Shown piece after piece: positions 1-6,532 of a stretch of DNA of 6,704 nucleotides (position 1 is the first letter of the stretch; every line of letters begins with the position of its first letter). The notes below the pieces were generated by a model, which did no database searches, was not told the DNA's origin, and saw only the letters and a program-made list of their open reading frames with translations. Source of the stretch: CAZPUS01 sp964589825 (GTDB lineage Bacteria > Fibrobacterota > Chitinivibrionia > Chitinivibrionales > WJKA01); contig CAZPUS010000076.1 in the NCBI GenBank assembly GCA_964589825.1, forward strand, positions 1-6,704, given 5' to 3'. Both the position numbers and the translations under genes were made by a program.

Positions 1-11
1 AATATAAGAGT

Positions 12-56
12 AGTACGGATTGCAGCAGATTTCGCGAACAAAACCGCTCAATTTAG
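12..56 (+). repeat. Intergenic dispersed repeat, copy A
   Basis: This is one of four copies of a roughly 45-bp element. It starts AGTACGGATTGCAGCAGATT and ends CCGCTCAATTTAG. It aligns without gaps to the reverse complement of copy D (35 of 45 identical by hand count) and to copy C (34 of 45). Its centre contains the palindrome TTCGCGAA. It lies past the 3' end of cheA on the opposite strand, so unlike the other copies it has no start codon downstream of it within the window. A second sequence resembling only the 3' end of the unit (CGCTCCGGATTCAGGT, 80-95) follows about 23 bp later. Positions 1-110 otherwise show no gene and no clear terminator for cheA. Confidence 0.7.
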
Positions 57-110
57 TTGGCAGAATATTTTGTGGCTAACGCTCCGGATTCAGGTATAAT
101 CATTGCAATT

Positions 111-2949
111 CTAATTTACTCCTATGGTATCGAACACTCCCTGCATATCGACTATTACGGTCATCATGTCGTTTATAATCGCGGATCCCCGTACTCCGGG
201 GCCTTTTACCGAATCCTTATTTAGAGCAACCGTTGTCTGTACCGTATCTTCCACCTGTGCCGCTACAATACCTAATCGTTGCCGAGTATGCTTGGGGATC
301 AGCACAAATATTTCATCCAGCTCCCGACTGGGTGCATTAACCGGCATAAACCGTTCAAGGCGAAACAACTGCAGCGACGAATCGTCGTATTTCAAAAATT
401 CCTGATCACCCACGATTTTGATCTCCTCGACAGCACGTTTTTCTATACGTGCGATCTGTGAAAGATCAACGGCGAACTTTTCCGCCCCGCCGATATTAAA
501 AAGCAGCATATTAGCCTGAGCGGCTTTCTGCTCTGTTTGAGCGTTCGTTTTTTTCTCCTCAGCCGCTTTATCAAGCTCATCAAAACGCAACTGTGCCATC
601 GTAGCAATCCCCCCCGCATCGAGAATCATTGCCACTTTCCCGTCACCCATAATGGTTGCTCCTGCAAAACACATGCTTGACTTGAGATAGCCGGGCAAGG
701 GCTTGACCACTATCTCCTCGCTATCCTGCACGTCGTCGACTACCAGGCCGAAATGGTTGTTTTCCACTCTCAGCACCGCTATTTTTATTGCATTCTGCAC
801 ATGCGTCCTTCGATCGGACGCTCCGGTTCGACGCTCTTTTGTATCCTCCTCTACGTCATTCTGCTGTTGCGGCGTCCCACGCCGGTCTGACCACCGCGAG
901 CGTGAATCTTCAATTGTTTCACCCGTGTCCGGATGGTCCACCGTCGGGACCAGTCCCAATACGTCTGAAAGCCGAACAAGGGGCAGAAGTGCCCCCCGAA
1001 GCCGCAGCACCTCGGCATTATGGACACGTTCGATTCGTCTTGTAATTTCATGGGCACGAATACGTACCACCTCTTCCAGCCCTACCTGCGGTATGGCAAA
1101 CCTTCTCTGCTCCGCGGTAACGATTAAGGACGGAATTATCGCCAGTGTCAGGGGAAGCGCGAGCGTAACGGTGGTCCCTTTCCCGTATTCAGACTGCAAC
1201 TCTATAGTTCCTCCCAGTTTTTCTATGTTCGATTTTACCACATCCATCCCAACGCCTCTGCCCGACACTTCGCTCACACTTTTTGCAGAAGAAAAACCCG
1301 GTGAAAAAATAAACTGCTGTGCTTCTTTATCCGACATGGCACCCACTTTCTCCTCATCAACAAGCCCTTTCTCCACCGCTTTTTCTTTTATCCTTTCAAC
1401 ATCAAACCCTTCCCCATCGTCCGCAATTTCGATAAAAACCTTTCCACCTTCCTGGTAGGCTCTGAGCATAATGGTTCCCTGCTCTGGTTTTCCGTTTTGT
1501 ACCCGCTCCTGAGGTTTTTCTATGCCGTGATCCGCGCTGTTTCGAATCAGGTGAGTAAGTGGGTCCGAAAGAAGCTCAATTATCGATTTGTCAAGTTCAA
1601 CGTCCTGACCGAATTGCTGCAGTGATATTTTTTTATCGAGTTTTCGAGCCAGATCGCGGATAACACGCGGGAATTTACTGAAAACCACCGACACGGGCTG
1701 CATTCTCGTTTTCATGATATTTTCCTGCAGTACCGACGTCACCATATCGATATTCTGCGTTATCGCATTAAGCCCGAACAAATCATTAACCGAAAAATTA
1801 AGCGCATTTTTTATTGATGTCTCCATTGCGGCAGTATACTCTTCGGGTATTTGATAATCGTTAGCATGAGCCTGTCTGCAATACTGCTCATGCAATTGCC
1901 CGATCTTTTCCATTATGTTTTTTACCACACTTTCAGAGTAATCGCTGTGCATGACACTCTGCGAAACAGTCTGCATAAGCTGATTTCGCGCCAGTACGAG
2001 TTCGCCTGCATAATTCATCAGATTGTTCAATAACCCGACCTTGACACGAACCGCTTCTTCTATAGCACTTTTTTTCTTTTTCGCTTCAGCATCCTCTTTT
2101 TGCGTTACATTCTCCGGTTCCAGGTTCTCTTTCTGCGGTTCTCCCGGTTGAGTACCTTCACTCGATTCCGCCATTTGAGATATATCGATCGAATAGATTT
2201 GTTCTTCCGGAATCTCGAGTGCCTGTGCAATAAGATCAGGCTCGAGAACGGTCGCCATGATTACAGAAACCTCTTTCCTGCCCTCATCCGATGCAGCGGA
2301 CAATTGTTCTAACTCTTTGCGTGGGGGATTAAAACTGAGTAATGGCCCGAAATGTTCCCATGAGGCAAAAACCTCCTTAAAGGTCTTATTCGAATCGAAA
2401 AGATCAGATTGCGGATACACGGTTATCTGATATAAAAATTGACCGTTCTGCATAGCCTCCCGCACATGCTCATCGGTGAGATCCGTATGCGTTTTTTTCA
2501 GTTCGGATAACAAATCTTCATCACGGGACGCACCTTTTTGTGAATTGCCTNNNNNNNNNNNNNNNNNNNNNNNNNNNNNNNNNNNNNNNNNNNNNNNNNN
2601 NNNNNNNNNNNNNNNNNNNNNNNNNNNNNNNNNNNNNNNNNNNNNNNNNNGTCCGAAGCGTATCGATTCCCTGCAGCAACGCATCGATCAGGTCGGTATC
2701 TGCCGATATTTCCCTGTCCCGAAGACGTGAAAGTACATTTTCCATACTGTGAGACAAATCGACGATGGTCTTTTTTCCGTAAAAGCCGAATCCGCCCTTA
2801 ATGCTGTGTATTGCCCTGAATACACGATTGAGAAGATCATCGGAAACCTTGTCGCCGTTCTGCTCCAGCTCTAAAAGATCGGGCTCGATCTGGGACAGGT
2901 GATCCCTTGACTCCGAAACCAGCTCCTGCATCATTTCATCTTCATTCAT
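111..2949 (-). CDS. cheA: CheA-type chemotaxis histidine kinase with two C-terminal CheW-like domains (interrupted by an assembly gap)
   Basis: Cytoplasmic kinase that autophosphorylates on an HPt histidine and passes the phosphate to a response regulator; its CheW-like domains couple it to receptors. The first 99 residues are an HPt (P1) domain with AIHSIKGGFGFYG, the phosphoacceptor being His48. After the 100-N gap come 812 residues, numbered here from the gap: a P2-like middle domain (about 37-125, FLYQITVYPQSDLF), an acidic/lysine-rich linker (126-165), P3 dimerisation (about 166-325), and an ATPase domain with N box HLIRNSADHGIE (333-344), G1 DDGEGFD (377-383) and G2 GRGVGMD (430-436). 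CheW-like domain 1 (about 470-655) contains a charged insert (537-585) with two SDRR motifs; CheW-like domain 2 is at about 679-810. The length is at least 911 residues, against about 654 for E. coli CheA. The ATG at 2949 has GAGG 11 nt upstream and places the His at 48, as in E. coli. The two halves are in different frames only because the gap is a placeholder. No other che gene is visible. Confidence 0.95.
2551..2650. other. Assembly gap (100 Ns) inside cheA
   Basis: Exactly 100 Ns, the usual placeholder for a scaffold join of unknown size. It falls between the HPt domain and the P2-like domain of cheA. Two bases of an incomplete codon remain on the N-terminal side (2651-2652) and one on the other (2550). 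If the gene is intact, the true missing length must therefore be a multiple of three, which 100 is not. The missing piece should encode the end of P1 and a linker. Confidence 0.97.
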
Positions 2950-3033
2950 AGTACAAACATCCTCATTTTATTGAAAAAGATGTAAGCCGTATTCTTACTC
3001 ACCAAAAATGTGAAACTTATACGACTCTATGGT

Positions 3034-3062
3034 ATTATAGCGATTCCGCGACATCTTGTCAA
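3034..3062 (-). promoter_or_regulatory. Consensus sigma-70-type promoter of cheA
   Basis: Read on the minus strand: TTGACA (-35, 3062-3057), 17 bases, then TATAAT (-10, 3039-3034). Both hexamers and the spacing match the housekeeping consensus exactly. Transcription would start near 3027, giving a leader of about 78 nt before the ATG at 2949. A perfect consensus suggests strong intrinsic activity, so control by a repressor would be unsurprising. The spacer begins AGATGTC, sharing the AAGATGT word with the neighbouring palindrome. Confidence 0.8.
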
Positions 3063-3102
3063 TATTTTTTTCAGCCGTGTACGGAGAAATAACGCATCAG
3101 AT

Positions 3103-3134
3103 AATTAGACATCTTTCGAAAAAGATGTATAATT
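3103..3134. repeat. Inverted repeat inside the plus-strand promoter, candidate operator
   Basis: The core ACATCTTTCGAAAAAGATGT (3109-3128) has perfect 8-bp arms around CGAA. After one mismatch the symmetry continues for five more pairs (AATTA at 3103-3107 with TAATT at 3130-3134). It occupies nearly the whole spacer and overlaps both hexamers of the promoter candidate driving the gene at 3341, the classic position for a repressor site. It has no T-tract in the geometry of a terminator. The 12-mer GAAAAAGATGTA of the right arm is repeated exactly at 2973-2984 in the cheA leader. Confidence 0.6.
3106..3133 (+). promoter_or_regulatory. Promoter candidate for the secreted propeller gene
   Basis: TAGACA (3106-3111, five of six matches to the -35 consensus), 16 bases, then TATAAT (3128-3133, perfect -10). 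Initiation would be expected near 3140, exactly where repeat copy D begins, giving a leader of about 200 nt before the ATG at 3341. It lies back to back with the cheA promoter, the two -35 elements being about 43 bp apart. A small CCGT-GT-ACGG palindrome (3075-3084) sits between them. Confidence 0.6.
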
Positions 3135-3139
3135 TAAAA

Positions 3140-3184
3140 CTACGCTGAGCGATTTTGTCTGCGCAATCTGCTGCCTTCCGCACT
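3140..3184 (-). repeat. Intergenic dispersed repeat, copy D (inverted)
   Basis: The reverse complement starts AGTGCGGAAGGCAGCAGATT and ends AATCGCTCAGCGTAG. It matches copy A at 35 of 45 positions without gaps. Its centre can fold as AGC-a-GATT ... AATC-GCT, a 7-bp stem with one bulged base. The unit points towards cheA but lies upstream of the cheA promoter. On the plus strand it begins just after the -10 of the propeller-gene promoter candidate. Confidence 0.75.
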
Positions 3185-3254
3185 GCTCCTGCATCCCCGA
3201 AAATCATGAGCCAAACCAACAAGATTGATCCATGTCTTTCCGGAACGCGTTACC

Positions 3255-3298
3255 AGCACGGATCACAGCAGATTTTTCAGAACAATCGCTCAGTTTAG
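3255..3298 (+). repeat. Intergenic dispersed repeat, copy B
   Basis: It starts AGCACGGATCACAGCAGATT and ends AATCGCTCAGTTTAG, one base shorter than the other copies because of the central segment. It keeps the AGC-a-GATT / AATC-GCT dyad. It faces copy D head to head: CTGAGCGATT (3145-3154) is complementary to AATCGCTCAG (3284-3293), and AATCTGCTG (3165-3173) to CAGCAGATT (3266-3274). It ends 42 bp before the ATG at 3341, within the predicted 5' leader. The stretch 3185-3254 between the two copies shows no gene or motif I recognise. Confidence 0.75.
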
Positions 3299-3328
3299 GT
3301 TAAAAACGTACTTTTATTCAATTATAAC

Positions 3329-3336
3329 AGAGGGGG
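3329..3336 (+). promoter_or_regulatory. Ribosome binding site of the propeller gene
   Basis: AGAGGGGG ends four bases before the ATG at 3341. It is purine-rich with a GAGG core and supports this start, which also opens a good signal peptide. The spacing is slightly short, but the G-run allows several pairing registers. Confidence 0.7.
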
Positions 3337-3340
3337 TCGT

Positions 3341-6184
3341 ATGCATTTTCGTCCGATAAGTGCAACGCGGTACGGTTATATGGTGGCAGCACTCTTTCTG
3401 GGTGTATTTTTTCCGGCACACGCAGAAGCAAATGCGGATGACAGCGCCCGTGTAAACCAGGGCATTTATGGTGCGAATGTCTACGATATCGCCTACGACG
3501 AAGTACACGACATTGTATGGGCAGCAACCGAAGGCGCACTTTCTCTTTTTATGTCACTCGATTCGGGCAGCACGTGGGAAAGCGCCTACCCTCCCGATTC
3601 ACTGGAATTCGAACGCAACGGCCAGACAGTGGGATGGGGCGGAGGCGGCAGAAGTATCTCGAGCGATAATGGTATTTCAGTTGCGATGAACGCGGAAGAA
3701 GGCGGCTCGCTTGTCTCCGCCGTCATCACCCCTGACGGCGGTGAAAACGGCTGGACTATATACGACCACGCGATAAAGAGCGATATTAAATCACAGCTTG
3801 GTACAGCACTTCATGCAGACAGAGATCTCGGGCTTACAATGGCAGAGACGCATAACGGGACCGTGTACATGGGATCGGGCAACATTCTGCTTTCCTCTTC
3901 GGACACGGCAAAAACCTGGGAAATATGTGCCGCATTTCCTGATACCACGGTTATCGACAGCAATATCGACCCCAATTCAATGCAGAATTTCAATTCGGTT
4001 ATCCCGTTCGGCAACTCATCCGACACCCTGCTGGCACTGGTCGATGGCGGTGTGGGTTCGAACATGCAGAATGCCTATGTTACCCTTGACGGAGGGAATA
4101 CCTTCATGCAATTTGCCGTATTCGACAGCTCCGGCATGTCCGACCAGTTCCCTATTATCGATACGGTAAAAATCGACACCAGCGAATACGACGGAATGAA
4201 AGGAACCGTAATCGACACCATAGACGACTCGATTCGAGTTCGGATCGTCGATTCGACCGGACGCCACTGTCCGTATATCGAAGAGATCTTCGTATACGGG
4301 GCTCGCTCCGACACCCTGCTGGCCTGGGAAAAATCGACGACCATCAACAACCAGATCCAGGGGCTGAACGCACTACATGTCTCTTTTGACAAAGGCGAAC
4401 ACTGGCGTCGGATTTTCAAGGAAGAGCCGGGTACGAACCTGGGCCATGTCGAATTGTTCGAGGATCCGAGTTTTACAAATGGTGCACGGATAATCGCGGG
4501 ATCACGCTACAGCGATGATTTCGGCGCCACGTGGAACGATATGCAGAAAGTCGACCCGGCACAAATCGGCGATGTTCCGTCAAAAATAGTCTGCCATATC
4601 CCTGAAAGCGACATCTATATAGGAACTTCAAACGCGGGTACCTGGCAAAGCGATGGCGGAATCAACGATTCGTTCGCTCTCACGGTCGAAGGACTCGAAG
4701 CGGTAACGATTTACGATGTTGCCCAGGATACGGGCAATCTTGACAAAGTGGTTCTTGCCACAAAAAGCGGTATCGCTATTACCAATTCCTATACAGACGA
4801 ATCGGTGCCTTACGCCGATAAATGGCATGGCAGCCATGGCGCTTTCCCCATGCTCAACAACAGCTATTACGTGGCGGGGATCAATCCATACGATACCGCC
4901 GAGGTATGGGCGGTAAACGGCAACGGCGTACGGTATGCATCCTCAAATGCCCTGGATGAAACCAACTGGAGTGCAACGAGCGATGGAAAGTTTGGCCAGG
5001 CGATGGGCGGTTCTTACAATTCATACGTGACCGGACTCGACTTTGAGGAATTTACTACCAATGGAGGGGAACCAAGCAGCATCGCCTTTTACTCCTCCGA
5101 CACTATTTTTATCTCCCTTCGCTGCGCTCGCAGTTCCTACGGCGGTGTAATCCGATCCAACGACGGCGGCGCAACCTGGTCCATGGTCACTACCTTACCG
5201 GATACCGTCTGTAACATCATTGCTATTGGTCCCGACAGTGCGGGAAACAATGTGATTTACGCGGGTTTCGGCGATCTGAACCAGGATATTCCGGGCGCAC
5301 TGTATAGAAGCAGCGACGGCGGTCAGACATGGACAAATCTCAAAGAACCGTCCAATGCCACTACCGGTGACATATATCCGGTATATGACATCGCGTTGCG
5401 CAACCACAGAGCGGATTCGATAATGATTGCCGCAGGAGAGTGCATAGCCTATTCCCCGAATTACGGCGATTCGATGTACGGAGTAATGCCGCCGCAGTAC
5501 CAGGGTGTTGATTTGAGTCAACCTTTAGCCTCAGTCGATATCAGCAAAAACGATCCCGATTCGGTCTTTATTGCACAAGGCAAATACGTATGGCTGCTGG
5601 ACATGAGTCCGGAACCGGACACCGGTATGGATGATGCCTGCAGCGATTCCTGCTGGGGCGATTCCTGCATGATCATCTGCTGCAAAGGTGATTCCTGCGA
5701 TACAATGGTCGTGGATACAACCAAAGAAGGAGAAATGGAGAACGAGCCGATGCTTTCTCTTTACCATTGGGGCTATCCGGGCGAAATCATTCACGATCTT
5801 CACTATGACGCACTCACCATGACTTCCTCTGTGGGGTTTTATTCCATCTCCGGCAACACCGGGTCGTTGCAGCAACCGCCGCTATCCACACGTAAAGGAG
5901 CATTGCGTCGTCACCAGAATCCGCTACAAGTCACCATCAACCCCAACCCGTTTATCGCACAGGTAAAAATAGCCTGGACACTGCCGCATGAAGCCGATAT
6001 ACATGCCGGTATATATCGCCTGGACGGAAAACTGATCCACACCATTCACGACGGCCCGATGCACGCAGGAGCCCATACCGTACATATTGCGCGTGAACGC
6101 TTTCCCGGCGCAACCGGAATGTACATTTTCCGACTGCAAAGCGCATCGCACAATCTGATCTATCGCATTATCAAGCTGCAATAA
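3341..6184 (+). CDS. Secreted Asp-box (BNR) beta-propeller protein with FlgD-Ig/type IX-like C-terminal tail
   Basis: A 947-residue exported protein. Residues 1-28 form a signal peptide (basic start, hydrophobic VAALFLGVFF, cleavage likely after AHA28). Seven Asp-box motifs of the S-x-D-x-G-x-T-W type lie at about 72-79, 186-193, 248-255, 348-355, 391-398, 606-613 and 657-664; two lack the final Trp or the central Gly. Such motifs mark blades of sialidase/VPS10/GH74-like propellers, and their spread over some 600 residues suggests two propellers. Asp boxes are structural, so no enzyme activity can be assigned. Residues 767-787 are a cysteine-rich insert (see findings). Residues 862-947 resemble a FlgD-Ig or Por-secretion tail (INPNPF ... 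IYRLDGK ... GMYIFRL), so the protein may be exported across the outer membrane or anchored at the surface; that route is inferred. It is divergent from cheA, has its own promoter candidate, and ends in a strong terminator, so it is probably monocistronic. Specific function unknown. Confidence 0.93.
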   Translation: MHFRPISATRYGYMVAALFLGVFFPAHAEANADDSARVNQGIYGANVYDIAYDEVHDIVWAATEGALSLFMSLDSGSTWESAYPPDSLEFERNGQTVGWGGGGRSISSDNGISVAMNAEEGGSLVSAVITPDGGENGWTIYDHAIKSDIKSQLGTALHADRDLGLTMAETHNGTVYMGSGNILLSSSDTAKTWEICAAFPDTTVIDSNIDPNSMQNFNSVIPFGNSSDTLLALVDGGVGSNMQNAYVTLDGGNTFMQFAVFDSSGMSDQFPIIDTVKIDTSEYDGMKGTVIDTIDDSIRVRIVDSTGRHCPYIEEIFVYGARSDTLLAWEKSTTINNQIQGLNALHVSFDKGEHWRRIFKEEPGTNLGHVELFEDPSFTNGARIIAGSRYSDDFGATWNDMQKVDPAQIGDVPSKIVCHIPESDIYIGTSNAGTWQSDGGINDSFALTVEGLEAVTIYDVAQDTGNLDKVVLATKSGIAITNSYTDESVPYADKWHGSHGAFPMLNNSYYVAGINPYDTAEVWAVNGNGVRYASSNALDETNWSATSDGKFGQAMGGSYNSYVTGLDFEEFTTNGGEPSSIAFYSSDTIFISLRCARSSYGGVIRSNDGGATWSMVTTLPDTVCNIIAIGPDSAGNNVIYAGFGDLNQDIPGALYRSSDGGQTWTNLKEPSNATTGDIYPVYDIALRNHRADSIMIAAGECIAYSPNYGDSMYGVMPPQYQGVDLSQPLASVDISKNDPDSVFIAQGKYVWLLDMSPEPDTGMDDACSDSCWGDSCMIICCKGDSCDTMVVDTTKEGEMENEPMLSLYHWGYPGEIIHDLHYDALTMTSSVGFYSISGNTGSLQQPPLSTRKGALRRHQNPLQVTINPNPFIAQVKIAWTLPHEADIHAGIYRLDGKLIHTIHDGPMHAGAHTVHIARERFPGATGMYIFRLQSASHNLIYRIIKLQ

Positions 6185-6217
6185 TACACGCGCGTTATTC
6201 CTTTCGCAACGTGCGGC

Positions 6218-6264
6218 AACGCACCGGAATGTTCAGACAGATACGCATTCCGGTGCGTTTTTTT
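6218..6264 (+). terminator. Intrinsic terminator of the propeller gene
   Basis: A perfect 14-bp stem, AACGCACCGGAATG (6218-6231) with CATTCCGGTGCGTT (6246-6259), encloses a 14-nt loop and runs into seven Ts (6258-6264). It begins 33 bp after the stop codon. The stem is GC-rich at its base next to the T-tract. No plus-strand gene follows closely, so it should end the transcription unit fully. Confidence 0.93.
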
Positions 6265-6349
6265 ATGAATTCACGTGAACCCGATGCCGCTCTCATTCAT
6301 TATGTCAAAGGGCATACCTCATTAATGTATTTTTCTACCCGAACTGCAC

Positions 6350-6393
6350 CACTGTTGTGATACACACTGTGGTGAGCCGTACTGTCACAGTGT
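6350..6393. repeat. Cluster of CACTGT words with direct and inverted symmetry
   Basis: CACTGTTGTGA (6350-6360) and CACTGTGGTGA (6365-6375) are direct repeats with one mismatch, exactly 15 bp apart. ACACTGTG (6364-6371) and CACAGTGT (6386-6393) are perfect 8-bp inverted arms around a 14-nt spacer. No T-tract follows, so this is not a typical terminator. It could be a protein-binding region upstream of the lipoprotein gene, or chance. The rest of 6265-6452 shows no gene and no convincing promoter. Confidence 0.4.
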
Positions 6394-6452
6394 TCCCTGA
6401 AATGATGGGTCAGTCATGTTGGTCGATTCATTATTCACCTGCACGCAGGCAC

Positions 6453-6497
6453 AGTAGGGATGACAGCACTTTTGGCGGCCAAAATCACTCAATTCAG
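6453..6497 (+). repeat. Intergenic dispersed repeat, copy C
   Basis: It starts AGTAGGGATGACAGCACTTT and ends AATCACTCAATTCAG, matching copy A at 34 of 45 positions without gaps. Its centre is a perfect palindrome, TTTTGGC-G-GCCAAAA (6470-6484), replacing the weaker dyad of the other copies. It ends 35 bp before the ATG at 6533, almost the same position relative to a start codon as copy B. Confidence 0.7.
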
Positions 6498-6507
6498 GTT
6501 TAACCAA

Positions 6508-6521
6508 TGTAATACATTACA
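6508..6521. promoter_or_regulatory. Palindromic Fur/Zur-family-like operator candidate
   Basis: TGTAAT-AC-ATTACA is a perfect 14-bp dyad with 6-bp arms. It overlaps the first base of the AGGAG ribosome binding site and lies 11 bp before the ATG. GTAAT..ATTAC half-sites are typical of metalloregulator boxes of the Fur superfamily, notably Zur. The gene downstream resembles a zinc or manganese uptake binding protein, which fits. The exact regulator and metal are inferred. Confidence 0.55.
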
Positions 6522-6525
6522 GGAG
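6521..6525 (+). promoter_or_regulatory. Ribosome binding site of the metal-binding lipoprotein gene
   Basis: AGGAG with seven bases to the ATG at 6533, a canonical Shine-Dalgarno arrangement that fixes this start. It abuts the palindrome, so a regulator bound there would also sit near the translation start region. Confidence 0.8.
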
Positions 6526-6532
6526 ATCCATT

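Noticed and set aside
95..100. TATAAT on the plus strand as a promoter
   Set aside because: No acceptable -35 lies 15-19 bp upstream, and it would read into the antisense strand of cheA.
703..1458. A 251-codon plus-strand open frame
   Set aside because: It lies antisense to the ATPase and CheW-like domains of cheA, is Ser/Thr/Arg-rich without domain character, and lacks a convincing ribosome binding site. It is a shadow of cheA codon use.
2521..2949. Two separate genes or a frameshift in the kinase
   Set aside because: The frame change coincides exactly with the 100-N placeholder, and the HPt before it and the P2-P3-ATPase-CheW order after it make one normal CheA.
3103..3134. The palindrome at 3109-3128 as an intrinsic terminator
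   Set aside because: The stem is AT-rich, short, lacks a proper T-tract and lies inside a divergent promoter region, so an operator is more plausible.
3323..3328. TATAAC as a -10 element for the propeller gene
   Set aside because: It is only 12 bp from the ATG and overlaps the approach to the ribosome binding site; the TAGACA/TATAAT pair upstream is far better.
3341..6184. Assigning the propeller protein as a sialidase or GH74 xyloglucanase
   Set aside because: Asp boxes are shared by many unrelated propellers, and I could not identify catalytic residues such as the sialidase arginine triad or RIP motif.
12..6497. The repeats as a CRISPR array
   Set aside because: The copies are kilobases apart, in mixed orientation, imperfect, and not separated by uniform spacers.
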